A DNA stretch of 64,000 nt from NCBI GenBank assembly GCA_014871385.1, contig CM026421.1, forward strand, positions 16,475,048-16,539,047. Direction: 5' to 3'. The translations under genes were made by a program, and so were the position numbers. The notes under the pieces were generated by a model, which had not been told where the DNA came from, did not search any database, and worked only from the letters and a program-made list of their open reading frames with translations. Below are positions 48,163-60,411 of this stretch, piece after piece (position 1 is the stretch's first letter; each line of letters starts with the position of its first letter). Source of the DNA: Ceratodon purpureus. Its lineage: Eukaryota; Streptophyta; Bryopsida; Pseudoditrichales; Ditrichaceae.

Positions 48163-51100
48163 ATGGAAGATCGCACTAACGGGTCGGTGTGGTGGTACGA
48201 GAAGACGCAAGGGCTCAATGGGCATGGCCTCATACCTGGGACGACTCTGCAAGACTGCCACGTCTCGAAGCTGGAGTTCAACGCCTTCTGGGGATCCAAG
48301 AACTACAACAATGGCGCCCGGTACAAGACCATGGTGTCGCCGAAGATGGTGTGGAGGATCCGCAATCACTTCCAGAAAGTGTTTCAGAGACCAATTGGAG
48401 CAAAAGATGAGTTCCCTTACCAGTTCGGGAGGGGGTTGCTCGCTGAGAGGAAAGGCTGGCCTATCAACTGGGCCGCATACGCTCGCAAGATGGCCCAGCG
48501 CGGCACTGGAGATCGGCAGCACCTGGGACCGAGGCGAGACGGAAGACTTCGGTCCGCCACGAAGAGGAAGATCAAGCTCCGCGCATTCCTCACTATGGAG
48601 GAGCTCCGGGCTAGAGTGCCAGCAGAGAAATGGCCCAAGAACGAGGTCTTCCCATCTCCCGGCGACCTTGAGGGCCGCGAGGACGACTGGGAGATCAATG
48701 TCCAAGTCACCCCAAACACTGCCGCCAATGCCTCCATCACCGGACCAAGACCGCAACACACAATGCATGTCCCCCCGCTGTACAAGTTTGTCTCTGCTCG
48801 CAACACTCCACCGTCAGGTACACTCCTAAACCTCATCAAACCTACTTCAATTTGCTGCCCCTATCTCGTTTTATCGAATGAGACACCCTAGCATCCTAGT
48901 TGTGGATTTGTGCCATGTTTGAATTAATGAAAGTCAGAGTATCGGCTAACATACCTGTTCCGTGGAAATCTCACTGCGTTGCCAACCTTGGTTTGTAGGT
49001 AGGAAGCGTGGGAGTGCTATTAAAACTCCCTCTCCCGCCATCAAAAACCGGCGACTTTTGGATGGTGCAGAGACTTCAGCTGCTTCAAGCCGCAGAAGGA
49101 GCCTGCGCATCTTGCACCATGTCACAGCACCTGAGGCAGTGCCCACCCTTGCCCATGCGGAGCTCACCTTTGACAACGGCGAACCCCCCCTTGCGGATGT
49201 GGATGCGGACCCTACCCTTGCAGACAACGTCGACGCTAGCGTTCACAGGGTTGGTAAGTTCCCACACAGGGTGCTAGCTGAGGCAGTACAGAATTTTGTA
49301 TGTGATGTTGTTTCAAGACCCTGTGGAAAAAAGGACGATTCGGTTCATTTGACTTTGTCTCTCATCTGTCATCGTGGTTTGGAATGTGTCTTTACGGTTG
49401 AATAGTAGTTGAGGATTGTGCAAGGAATCTTGTGTGTGTTTTGGTACGGTCCTTGGAGGCAATGGTCTATTTTGTCTTTATCTTGAATCTTCCACAAAAT
49501 CCGCAGCGGAAGTGTCAAGTGTGGGGGATTTCTGAGGATTCAAACTTTAAGTCGTTAGCTTTAACTTGAGTTCCTAAACGTGGCCACGCCTTGTGGTTTG
49601 CTAGAGTAAGTACTTGTGCTTGGTTCTGTGAACAGTGTGAATGTGCTGCTACTTTTTTGAGATTTGCTCCTTGCTGGGATCCAGAAACCAAATTATGGTC
49701 TAAATTTGCTGCGGACGGTCCTGCTAGTTAACCCCTCGTCGCTCATGATAACTTGAAAAGTTTCAAGACTTTAAAGTATTCTGGTAATTTGAGGCCAGAT
49801 TTCATAGACAGAACTTTGTTTTAGTCTATTCCAAGTGCTTCATAGGTTCTTTTTGCTTATTGTATGCAGAGTCTGGAGATTTTTCACATGATTTAAATTA
49901 AATTTCTACGACTCAGTAATTTTCAATTAGCCTCGGAGTGATGAGTAGTCTTCTCAGTCATGGTTCACTGAGGACTTCAAGCTGTAGCAGATAGTGGGCC
50001 TTGTTCTCTCCGTATTTCGTAGTGTGAGTACGATCCTGCAGATCGCATTGCTTGGACGTAATTATCATTGTCAGTATCATCGGTGCTGATCCAACTTTGG
50101 GTTTTAAATTTAATTCCAAGTCAACGTGTGATTTGTCTGCTGGTGTGGTTTTGTGGACTCAAAAACTAACTGGAGATAGTACTTGCCTTCAGTGCTCATG
50201 GGAACGATTTAAAGTATGCGTCCTAGCTCGATTGAATTGATTTTAGAATGCTTTGGATGAAGATTTTGGAGAACGTCTAAGCGAGTAGATTATTCTGCGA
50301 GACCATGTGAATCCGTGAGGCCCTAATTTTTGTGTGGATGAGAGGCTCTCTCAGGTAAACTTGTGAATAAAAGTTCATTCTTTCATTCTTGTTGCTATCC
50401 TTTGACCATACGTTGTAAATTTTGCGAATCTGTCTTACTGAGAGATTCAAAAAGAGCATCGATTGGATAATTTCAAGGAACTCACTTTTATAGTCAGGAT
50501 CCTCTTCACACTTGTTATCGCAATCACTGTCATTTAGATATGCTGATTATAAACCATGATTTTGTTGGATCGTGTAGCCATATTTTGTAAAGGAATCCGT
50601 GAGGATGTAGTGGCACCGCTCTGGATTATTTGTAACGTAGGATAACTCTGTGAATGTAGCTCAGAGTCTTTTCTATGTGGATGGTAAGCACTTGTTCACA
50701 GCCCCACCGAGTGCATCCTCTTCCAGATTTTCTAACATTTACTTTTATTTTAACACTGACTTCACTGCTGTGTCTCTTAAATGTAGCACTAGCAGATGTG
50801 ACGGACTCGGAGCTAGAGGGCGTTGTTGCAGCGATGACCAGAAGTAACGACCCTCCCGTAGATCAGCAAGATGCCATGACTTCCCAAGGTAAGCACTCCC
50901 AGCCGCCCCATCCATATTACAAATAGAGAGAAATAGTTGTACACTACAAGCCTTATATTTCCTGCTCATTAATCTCTGGACATAATTGTTTTTAGAGTCT
51001 TCCAGTTATTTCTATGCCGCATACAATATTTGCAAACATTTGTATGTATGCATCTCTTTGAAATTGGGATGCTTGTGTCTTGCAGGGGATTTGCACGTGG

Positions 51101-52004
51101 ACCCAGGGTGTGACTGCGCTGTAGAAGAGACGGTGCAGCATATCAACGAGGCGGTGTCCATCAACGAGGGATACACAGTCCACCAGATCCAGGAGGCCGA
51201 CGTGATTTGCACCTCTCTCACCCCTCCCACAGATGCCACTCTTGCCGACACCGAGTTCTCAGCAGCAGACCCGCTGGACTTCACGACAATAGCCCCTGCT
51301 TTACCATTCCGACACATTCCTCTAGGTAATTTTGCACACCCTCTATCCTAGGATTTATGTTGCCATTGTTTTGGACAACATGACTATGAACTAATGGCAA
51401 CCACGTTTTTCTGCTTGCAGTTAACCCCGAGGATCACAGCATTGACAACTCCCGGCACATTGTACAGAGACAAGTGGACATCTTCAGGGAGTCCGTACAG
51501 GGAGTTCAGAAGTGGATTGACAACTTGGTCGATGAGCTTACCACTCTCGATGCGATATGTTCGTATCGGGAGAGGAGGAACGAGGAGCTGTTTTGCATCT
51601 GGAAGAGGGAGAAGGCAGTGTTGCGGTACCTGCGCGCAAGGTCACTTCCTGTCCATCCTGAGCAGCTGCAGATGGAGACAGGAGCCCGATCTGCAAAGGC
51701 TGCGGCGTGGGTGGAATGCGAGCAGGCGTGGCAAAGCGCGAGGAGCAAGCGGATTACCATTGAGGAGGCCCGGGTTGTGCATTCGAAGTTGGTGTGGGCG
51801 CTTGATGTGCTTGAAGCGGAGCAGGAGAGTTGTGCTGCTCGTTTGCACATGGATCTTGCCTCGGGACTTCCTCTCGCCGTTGCATTTGAGAATTCGGGGC
51901 TCTCCTGTGGATGTTCATCTTCGTCGTGCCTCTTTCCTAGTGCTCTATCTTCGTCGTGCCTCTGTCCTAGTGCTCTCGATGCCGGTGTACCCCTTGCAGT
52001 GTGA
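48163..52004 (+). CDS. Unrecognised five-exon gene, 611 residues
   Basis: Exons 48163-48817, 48999-49253, 50787-50888, 51086-51325 and 51421-52004, all joined in phase 1 with consensus GT-AG ends, so the structure is well supported. The start MEDRTNGSVWWYEKTQGLNG follows an acceptor by 10 bases; an in-frame Met seven codons earlier is possible. Residues 1-130 form a Trp/Tyr-rich globular segment (FNAFWGSKNYNN, MVWRIRNHFQKVF, GWPINWAAYARKMAQR). A basic stretch follows (RSATKRKIKLR; later IKNRRLL and SSRRRSLRI), suggesting nuclear location. The middle is acidic and linker-like. Exon 5 holds a long helical, probably coiled-coil part (RESVQGVQKWIDNLVDELTT to LDVLEAEQESCAAR) and ends in a Ser/Cys/Leu tail. 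The 1.5-kb second intron could hide a further exon. No known family recognised; it may be a transposon accessory gene or a lineage-specific host gene. Confidence 0.6.
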
Positions 52005-53930
52005 CCCTAGTACCCTAAACCGCACCCCCTAGACTGTGACAAAGGATATGTAGATAGTCACCTTCATTTTTTGTAGCATTTGCCTCGGCAAGTTTTTGAG
52101 TCTCAGTACTGTACATAGAATTTCAGGTGCGAATTTTGTAGAACACTTGAATTCCCGGCACTCTTACGAAGCTCGAGGTTACTGTACAGTAGACCTCTGG
52201 AAAACAGTAAACGGCCATAGCTTAAGGACAGATGATGGGTTTTTGTGGCTAATATGGGCATGGACAGTTGGCATAGTCATTCCTACCTAGATTTTGAGAG
52301 ATGGGCTGCTACAGTGTACCCATGATTTAATATAATACAAACTCTCGGCTCCTCGTTGATGATTATGTTTGTTGTTGAGTCGGCATCGAGGTCCTGAACA
52401 TTGAGGCCCTGAAAATTTGGTTTTTAGGTGGAGTTGGTTTTTAGGTGGAGTTGGTTTTTAGGTGGAGTGGGATGGAAATGTGAAATTGAACACCTGAAAT
52501 GCAAATATCATTTTCTCTTGAAAACAGATTTCGAGTCTTGGCAAACACCCTGAATTGCGATTGGACATAGCATTTTGCCATGTAGTCACACACAGCGAAC
52601 ATTTGTTTTTTGCCTAGAAAAGTTCTCCCGTTTGCAATAAAGTGGCACTTTAAACTGCCCTCGCTTTGAGAAAGTCGAAAGGAGTGTTAAGAGGTAGTTT
52701 CCGGCAGAGAGGAGGGTAATTTGAGCAGCCACATCACTCTCAGTCTCACAAGGCGACAAAACGTGTGGCGTCACAATTCAGGCGGGCTCTCTGATTGGCT
52801 GCACATCCCGAGGCACTATTCACCCATGTTATTTTGCATCCCCACTCACTTTTCTATCACAGCTCAGAATTAAAAAGACCCTGTTTCCTTGCAGTGTTCA
52901 CAGGATTTGCGAAGCATTTACAGGGACCCCAGAACAGAAATCGGACAAGTCATTGGCTCTTCAGCGATACTTCGAACATACTGCCAATCATAAAAAAGGC
53001 TCAAGAAGTTTATTGACCGCATCGGAGTCAGAAGATAACGACTCGCGACGTTGATACAGTATGTGCTTCTGTAATTCTATCTACATTGATGAACTTATTA
53101 TTGCTCGATAATAGTGTTCACTAACAATAGCTCTACCTAGAATTCTAAAGCTCTGCACCGGCTTTTGTATGAAGGTACTCTGGAGTAAATCGACAGACCA
53201 CGAAGGATTGTTTTGTCGTTGACGTACTCCTAATGCCTGATACATTGCCCGTAAACGCTCTACATTTCAAGTTCCTATTTAGATGAACGGGAGGATGTGG
53301 TTGCATCTCCGACGGTTCTGTATATTGGTTCCACCACTCTTGCTGCTGTCGCTCGCTTGTCCATCACTATTGGCGCCATAGCCAGTCTATGATGCCACCA
53401 TTAGCGTCTTTGTTCTCGTGACCCAGTCCTATGTGGACACTAGAATTTGCTGTGTAATCATCGTTCGTTTGTCACGTATTCGTGTGCATATGCTCGATCA
53501 GTGTCCTGACAGTCAAAAATTAAATTAAAGAGACAAGTTTGGTTCTATATTAATATTGTCCCGCTGTAGCAAGTGTTTATTGATATTGCTACGGAGAAAT
53601 CAGTGTATTATCGTGGGGTAGTCTTTTACTAATTCAGAGTCATTTCTTAACTAAGTCATTTCCTATGTCAATTTTTTACTACAAGAGTGTTCTTGAGATG
53701 AATGTGCATAGCTTTCCCCAATACAACTAAATCATTTTTAAAATAATATTCCAAATTTATATAGTATTGCATTGGATGTTTTGCTTACATGTTTGGTTCA
53801 TATTTATTTTTGTGAAGGATTTTATGCGTTTTTATTTACAACAATGTTTAAAATATTATTGACAATGCCAATTCATAATCATTTCTATAAACCATTATAA
53901 TATTACAAAAATTTAAAAAAAATTAAAAAA
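52005..53930. other. Noncoding spacer
   Basis: 3' flank of the 611-residue gene, then AT-rich sequence. It holds a 17-bp tandem and, at 52851, a lone copy of the TTTCTATCACAGCTCA block seen three times in the 30-32 kb repeats. No gene supported. Confidence 0.5.
52419..52469 (+). repeat. 17-bp tandem repeat, three copies
   Basis: GGTTTTTAGGTGGAGTT repeated at 52419, 52436 and 52453 (last copy with one change). Confidence 0.95.
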
Positions 53931-53934
53931 ATGA

Positions 53935-55512
53935 ATACATCCACTTAAATGTCAACAAACTTTTGCATTAAAATGGAAGTAATCATAGCTTCAAAGTTCT
54001 TTACATACCAATGGATCTATAGATTTTAAAATTCTCTTTATTTAAAATGACAAAAAATAGAGGATCTTGTTCTTACATAGATAAGGTCTATGAAACATTT
54101 TACATAAGTAGGACAAGTCATGTTGGCACATATGAAGCCAATTCTATACCTCCTAGAGGTGAAATGCCATTCAGGGTGCTAGAGATTACATGATCGTAGT
54201 TCTAAAATTTTATAGAGGACTATGGAGTATACAGAGTACATCTAGTCAACAAATTTCATAACCGTGGCATCGATCACCGACATACTCCGCACCTCCGATA
54301 TCCTTCGACAGATCACATTTTCCGTTTCTTACACTGATCACCTTGTCAACGTGATCCACCTTTTGTGTCTGTGCCATCTGGAGGTCTATCCATCTTTGTC
54401 CCACCTGTCGGACCACCGTCCCCTTCCCCCTGATATATCTGCCTCATTCTTGATTCGGCACAGCCTGCACTCTTACTGTATCACAGTTTGTTAGCCTACA
54501 AGCCGATCTTGTGAATGCAACTAGAGTTTGTGGCCGTCTTGGTTATCGCCAGAGCCTGTAAGCCAAATGATGTTTCAAAGGAGTCCCAAGTTAGTTTGCA
54601 GTTCTCTTTAGTCGACACACCGTTCTCCAAGACCCATATTCCTAACCAAGGTATCCTAGAAAGGCATCATATTCTTGTAGTACTGGGCCTTGTTAAACGG
54701 AAAAGGAAGCTGTCTAGATCATGCCCATGCCCACTCGTTAGTTTTGGAGCTTGTCTAAGTAGCCCAGTACAATATACTGCTATGCAATGTATATATTTCT
54801 CTAGTATATGATTTTCCAATTGCTGCAGCAAAGGCAAAGTGCTCAGTTGCTACAGAGCCACTGAAGAATGCTTTGAAAGCAAGTGCTGAACATCCAATAA
54901 GAGCTTTGAAAACACATGTGAGCAGCAAATTAAACTTAGTACGTGAAGGGGCAAGCTTTCCAACCTGGCATTGGAAGTGATCGATTCGATAGAACAGAGT
55001 AATGCTTCTGCTCAGTGCAGCTCAGTGCAGCTCAGTGTGCGTTATATAATGGAATTGGATCATACAGACTTGCAGACAGAATCGTTTTGAGAGGGTCGGG
55101 GCCAAAGGGAATCTCCTGCTGCAGAAGCTTGGACGGAGGGTCACAGAGCTCGGACGGAGTCATATGTTGGTGGGGCGATGGCGTGCGTTCACCGTCCACA
55201 ATGTACTGTGATATAATACTGTAATCCCACAAATTGTGTTCTCATGCCTTGGATGATTGGATCCTTCAAAAGTTTTTGCAATCAACAGTGTACAGCAACG
55301 CACCTTGCGAAATAATCCTGCGATTTTCAAGAAAGCTATTTGGAATCCCAATGCCCATCGGCTCCGCCAGACCTCCCCCAGGCCTAGTAAATGTAGGATT
55401 CTTGGTAGAGTTTGTCGGAGCCCGGCAATAAACCTCATCGTCTCCAGGACTCCATTCAAGGGGCAAAAAGCGCCCTGTAAATTGCATGTTGATGAAAAAT
55501 TATTTTTAATAT
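53935..55512 (+). repeat. Segmental duplication unit, copy 1
   Basis: About 1.5 kb homologous in order and sequence to 56940-58440 and 61336-62815. Landmarks: AGAGGATCTTGTTCTTACAT, CGATCACCGACATACTCC, CTTGATTCGGCACAGCCTGC, TTGCTGCAGCAAAGGCAAAG, GGTGGGGCGATGGCGTGCG and a minus-strand protein-like segment near the right end. No intact gene is recognised in any copy. Differences are scattered substitutions and small indels. Confidence 0.85.
55266..55487 (-). pseudogene. Conserved protein-like segment inside the duplicated unit, copy 1
   Basis: A minus-strand frame reads ...DEVYCRAPTNSTKNPTFTR, GGGLAEPMGIGIPNSFLENR, RIISQGALLYTVDCK. The same words recur at 58430-58243 (VYRQGQTNSTKNPKFTR...GIPNSFLENRRIISQ) and, more broken, at about 62815-62690. 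A candidate donor (CAAG then GTGCGT) follows ISQ in copies 1 and 2. Conservation in all three units suggests an exon of a real ancestral gene. I cannot name the family. Copies look incomplete, and a longer gene could not be built. Confidence 0.35.
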
Positions 55513-56650
55513 TTAACTTCTAAAGTTCCTTGACTATGTTTCACCAAAAAATGCTCCAAAATTTTCATTTCCAATGTAAAAAGCTTGAATGGCTAAAAAA
55601 TCATTCTTTTCTAATTCTAAGATCTTCAACTAGATTATTGTAATAGACAGTTCAAAAAATTTCAATGTAATCGACCGTAGAGATTAGAAGATTATAACAA
55701 TTCAAATTAAAAAACAAACTTTTTTGATAAGAGTTTTGACTAAGTTGACACACTCTAACCTTTTATTTCTTAGGTTTTTTGCATTATGGATTTTGGGGGT
55801 TTTGGTGCATGTCAAAGAAGACTAAGTTATGTAATTTTATAAAAAAATTACACCAAAAAGTCAAGTATAGCATGTTGAAAACAATATTTTTATTAAGTTG
55901 AATACATAAGAATGCTAAATATTATTTCTTTCCTAGAAATTCCATTATTCAATAATGACCCAATCCAAACAACAAAAGTAAAGATTGATGTCCATATTTT
56001 CACAGAAAAAAAGAAAAATTCTAAAATAACTTTTTTTTCTAACTTTATGAAGGAAAGAAGAAGTTTTTTTGGTACACTACCCAAAATTGTGAGAAAATTT
56101 TGATATTTTGAGGAGTGAACATAATATGCACTCAAAGTCGTTTTTTTTTTGGAAACCTCAAAGATGACATCATGAAGTATTTATAGAAATATTTTCAGAC
56201 GTAATTGATGTATTTAGCATGGCTGCCCGAATTGCCCATTGAACAGCTTTTTCACTTTAAGCACCATAACTACTTTTATAAATGTCCAATTGAAAAAAAA
56301 ATTAGATTCCCTCAAAGTTCTTGTTATGGCCTTCATTCAGAAAAAGTTTTAATAAAATCTCGACTTCAATTGAAGTCACAGATACAAGCCCGAATTCTAA
56401 AAAAGCCCATTCTAGGACAATGGTTCTGTAGGGGTTAACAAAAACTAAAATTATCTCAAATAAAAGGAGTGGATTCATCCAATCTTAATTTGGATCCTTA
56501 GTTCTATTAAAAATAAATAAGCTTACTAAAAAATGGCTGCATGCCTTCTAAAATAGAATCAGCGAGGGGAGGAGAAAGGGGAAGAGGAGTGGGGGCCGCC
56601 TTGTCATTAATAAGACAAAGGCGAGGTTAAGAGTCCGGGTTGTCTAATTT
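55457..56650 (+). repeat. Second duplicated segment (P), copy 1, interrupted by a MITE
   Basis: Starts AAAAAGCGCCCTGTAAATT and, after the TTAA MITE (55513-56438), resumes with AGTGGATTCATCCAATC... through ACAAAGGCGAGGTTAAGAGT. Homologous to 60139-60410, which lacks the MITE. Confidence 0.8.
55513..56438 (+). mobile_element. piggyBac-like MITE, copy 2 (TTAA target duplication)
   Basis: 918-bp interior flanked by TTAA at 55513-55516 and 56435-56438, clearly homologous along its whole length to 32828-33751. The left terminal repeat has two changes (CTTCTAAAG). The paralogous segment at 60139-60410 has a single uninterrupted TTAA (60178-60181) at the matching place, an empty site that confirms the boundaries. 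Confidence 0.88.
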
Positions 56651-56939
56651 GAAAAACATTATTGTTTATTTCATTTTTTTAAATTTATAGTTGATTTATG
56701 GTATTTTTATTAATCCATGAATAATAAATTAATTGATGGAGATACTTGATTTTAACAATTGAATTTATATATAATTAATTCACCTTAAATAATTTGATTG
56801 AAATAAATAAGGTACTATGAACAATATAATCTATGAATGATAATACAATATTTACTTCTACTAGATTATGTGGTGGTCTATTGGCCATTGCATATTATTC
56901 ATACTTACAGTTCACCCTTTCATAATCATGTCTATAGAC
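56651..56939. other. AT-rich spacer between duplicated units
   Basis: Nothing identifiable. Confidence 0.4.
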
Positions 56940-58440
56940 GATTGACTTTATCAACAAATTTTTGCGTTGAAATGAAAGTAATCATAGTAAACATACCAAT
57001 GGATTTATAAATTTGAATATTCTCTTTATTAAAAAGAACAAAAAATAGAGGATCTTATTCTTACATAGATAAGGTCTATAAAACATTTTACAAAAGTAAA
57101 ATAAGTCATGTTGACACGTATAAAGCCAATTTCTACTCCTCCTAGAGGTTAAGTGCCCATTAGGAAAAGGTACTAGAGATTACATGGTCGTAGGTCTATA
57201 ATTTTGTAGAGGACTATGGAGTACATCTAGTCAACAAATTTCCTAACCAAATCATCTATCACCGACATACTCCATACCTCCCAAATCCTTCGAAGATTAC
57301 ATTTTCCGTTACTTCCACTAACCACCTTGTCAACGTGATCCACCTCTTTTGTCACCAAAGATCATTGGCATCCCTTTTGTGTGTGGATCAGCAGGATTAG
57401 AGTCCACTTCCCTCTGATATAACTGCCTCAATTCTTGATTCGGCACAGCCTGCACTCTTACTGTATCACAGTTTGTTAACCTACAAGCCGATCTTGTGAA
57501 TGCAACTAGAGCTGTCTGTGGTCGTCTTGGTTACCGCCAGTGCCTGAAAGCCAGAAGGAGTCCCAAGTTAGTTTGCAGTTCTATATTTTAGTCGACACAT
57601 CGCTCTCCAAGACCCATATTTCTAACCAAGGTATCCTAGAAAGGCATCATATTTTTGTACTTGGCCTTGTTAAACGGAAAAGGAAGCTGTCCAGATCATG
57701 CACATGCCCACTCGTTAGTTTTGGAGCTTGTCTAAGTAGCCCAGTACAATATACTGCTATGCAATGTATATATTTCTCTAGTATATGATTTTCCAATTGC
57801 TGCAGCAAAGGCAAAGTGCTCAAGTGCTACAATGCCACTGAAGAATGCTTCGAAAGCAAGTGCTGAACATCCAATAAGAGCTTTGAAAACACATGTGAGC
57901 AGCAAATTAACTACGTGAAGGGGCAAGCTTTCCAACCTGACATTGGAAGTCGATTCGATAGAACAGAATACTGCTTCTTCTCAGTGCAGCTCAGTGTGCA
58001 TTATGTATTGGAACTGGATCATACAGACATGCAGACAGAATCGTCCTAACAGGGTCGAGGCCAAAGGGAATCTCCTGGTACGGGGGAGGGTCCGAGAGCT
58101 GATCGGACGGAGTCACATGTTGGTGGGGCGATGGCGTGCGCAGACCGTCCACAATTTGCTGTAACATAATACTGTACTCTGCAATATTTCCACAAATTGT
58201 GTTACCATGCCTTGGATCCTTCAAAAGTCTTTGCAATGAACAGTGTACAGCAACGCACCTTGCGAAATAATCCTGCGATTTTCAAGAAAGCTATTTGGAA
58301 TCCCAATGCCCATCGGCTCCGCCAGACCTCCCCCAGGCCTAGTAAATGTAAGACCTGCGCCAGACCTAGTAAATTTAGGATTCTTGGTAGAGTTTGTCTG
58401 GCCCTGGCGATAAACCTCACCCTCATCTTAAACGGCTAGT
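56940..58440 (+). repeat. Segmental duplication unit, copy 2
   Basis: Homologous to 53935-55512 with the same order of landmarks. A local duplication near 58345-58380 (GACCT..GCCAGACCTAGTAAAT) is specific to this copy. The protein-like minus-strand segment lies at 58243-58430. Confidence 0.85.
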
Positions 58441-58495
58441 CCCCGACTCCCCCACTCAGTGCCGAGGTTACCTTCCTCTTTCTAACTTCGGAGGA

Positions 58496-59973
58496 GGGGG
58501 GAAGCACAATAAAGTGTACCACAAAGTGCAATATGTGATCACTAAGAAGTGAATATGAAGTGTACTGTTTTTTAAAGCTCAAAGCTGATTTTGAGCATTT
58601 TGGTGTAGTTTTTGAGCATTTTAGTCACTTTTTAGGGTATCAGTAGTTATCTCATATGCGTTTACATTAAAAGAACATCCTTAATTGAAACTTAAATTGA
58701 CCACTAGTTTTAAATCATGAAAATGAACTTTTCTAAGGTCTTAATTTCTTCATTTGGTGCCCTCTATTATCTTTAGAGGATGTTTTTTCCAATTTAAAAA
58801 ACAATGTTCAGTGAAAAAAACCTCACAAAAAGTTTCACGGAAAACAGTGTTTTAAAAACGTCCTTGAAATACTTCTCGGGGGGAAGCACAATAAAGTGTA
58901 CCAAAAAAGTGGTTAACTATTTGTCAATTTCAGCCCTATGTGTAAACGGTAGAAAAAGTGGCATGTAGGACTTCTTGATTGAAAATTAAGTTCGGGATAC
59001 GGAATTTAGACTTGATGTTCTACAACTTCCCAAATTTGCGGAAGAAGATGTTGAGTTTAGACACCCATACGAACACCATAAAGTGAGACAAAGTGAAAGC
59101 TGTCATTTTGGAAAGTGATCGTTTTACATTGTATTTACGACAAAAATCACTTTTGACTTCGCGGGGACCTCTGTTTGTACACTACGCTTGTAGAAATGAT
59201 CTAGATAGCTGTAGTTGGAATTCTAGATTGGCCAAAAGTGTCTAAAATACGTTTTTAAAACGCTGTTTTCCGTGAAACTTTTGAGGAGTTTTTTTCACTG
59301 AACATTGTTTTTTAAATTGAAAAAAACATCCTCTAAAGACAATAGAGGTCCCCAAATGAAGAAATTAAGACTTTGAAAAAGTTCATTTTCGTGATTTAAA
59401 ACTAGGGGTCAAAATAAGTTTCAATTGAAGATATTTTTTTTTATGAAGATGTATATAAGACACCTTGTGACACCCTAAAAAGTGACTAAAATGTTCAAAA
59501 ACTAGACCAAAATGCTCAAAATTAGCTTTGAGCTTTAAAAAACAGCACACTTCATATTCACTTCCTAGTGATCACATGTTGCACTTTTTGGTCCACTTTA
59601 TTGTGCTCTCACCCTCTCGTCCGCCCAAACTTTCATTTGAACTTGTCATGGTCATTTCTACAACCGCAATTAACAAACGGAGGTCTTGGCGAAATCGAAA
59701 GTGATTTCTGAACAAAATTCGCCATCTTCTTATCACTTTTTCAAATGACTGCATTCACTTTGTCCTACTTTGCGGTTCTCGTAGGACATTGTAGAAGCCG
59801 CAGATCCGATTGGAATTTCCCCAAACTCTTCATAACCAAGTCTATTTTCCATATCTAAACTTGTTTTCAACATGTCATAAATGTCGATGCCACTTTTTTT
59901 AGTATTTGCAAGAATGGCTGAAATTGACAATGAGCTAAGCACTTTTGTGGTCCACTTTACCGTGCTTCCCCCC
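58496..59973 (-). mobile_element. TIR element (736/737-bp family), inverted copy split by a nested copy
   Basis: The outer element begins GGGGGGAAGCACAATAAAGT and ends in its inverse (GTGCTTCCCCCC). It is inverted relative to the copy at 60596. Removing the nested copy and its 4-bp duplication (741 bp) leaves exactly 737 bp. Flanks AGGA/AGTC no longer form a clean target duplication. No coding capacity. Confidence 0.85.
58878..59614 (+). mobile_element. TIR element, nested copy, 737 bp, TCTC target duplication
   Basis: Left end GGGGGGAAGCACAATAAAGT, right end in inverse orientation (ACTTTATTGTGCTCTCACCC). Flanked by TCTC at 58874-58877 and 59615-59618. Inserted into the outer inverted copy of its own family near the middle. 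Confidence 0.88.
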
Positions 59974-60138
59974 AGTCAAAAAATCTTGAACTACTGCTCT
60001 GGTTCATTGAGAGCTCCGAGAGAGGTGGAGAGACCTCACAGGAATAGGGTTCCAAATGGTGCAACGTATGTCCCCACCTTATATACCTGGACACCCGGTT
60101 TAATGACAAGGGCCCTGACCAGGGCTCCCATTGGAGAG
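59974..60138. other. Short single-copy stretch between elements
   Basis: Contains CACCTTATATACCTGGACAC, a TATA-like word; otherwise nothing identified. Confidence 0.3.
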
Positions 60139-60410
60139 GTAAAAAGCGCCCTATAAATTACTTCTTGAAAAAATATATTAATTTCAAAAAATAAAAAATA
60201 AAAAATAAAAATGATCTAGAAATTAAAAGTAGTGGATCCACCAAATCAAAATTGGGGTCCCTGGTTCCATTAAAAATAAAAACATTACTAAAAAATGGCC
60301 GCATACCCTCCAATATAGAATCACGGAGGGGCGGAGAAAGGGGGGAGGAGGGCACCGCCTCGTCACTAAGACAAGGGCAAGGTTTATAGTCCGGATTCTC
60401 TGAGTGTACG
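60139..60410 (+). repeat. Second duplicated segment (P), copy 2, without MITE
   Basis: AAAAAGCGCCCTATAAATT through AGACAAGGGCAAGGTTTATA. Homologous to 55457-56650 minus the 922-bp insertion. The single TTAA at 60178-60181 is the empty target site. Confidence 0.8.
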
Positions 60411-60411
60411 T

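Noticed and set aside
33960-52320. CACTA terminal inverted repeats around the Tnp2 gene
   Set aside because: Several CACTAC and TAGTG words were inspected (for example 33967 and 50940) but none formed a matching pair with subterminal repeats.
55893-56135. Small minus-strand frame shared by both TTAA MITEs
   Set aside because: Low-complexity Phe/Lys/Ile-rich translation, different length in the two copies and no transposase motif.
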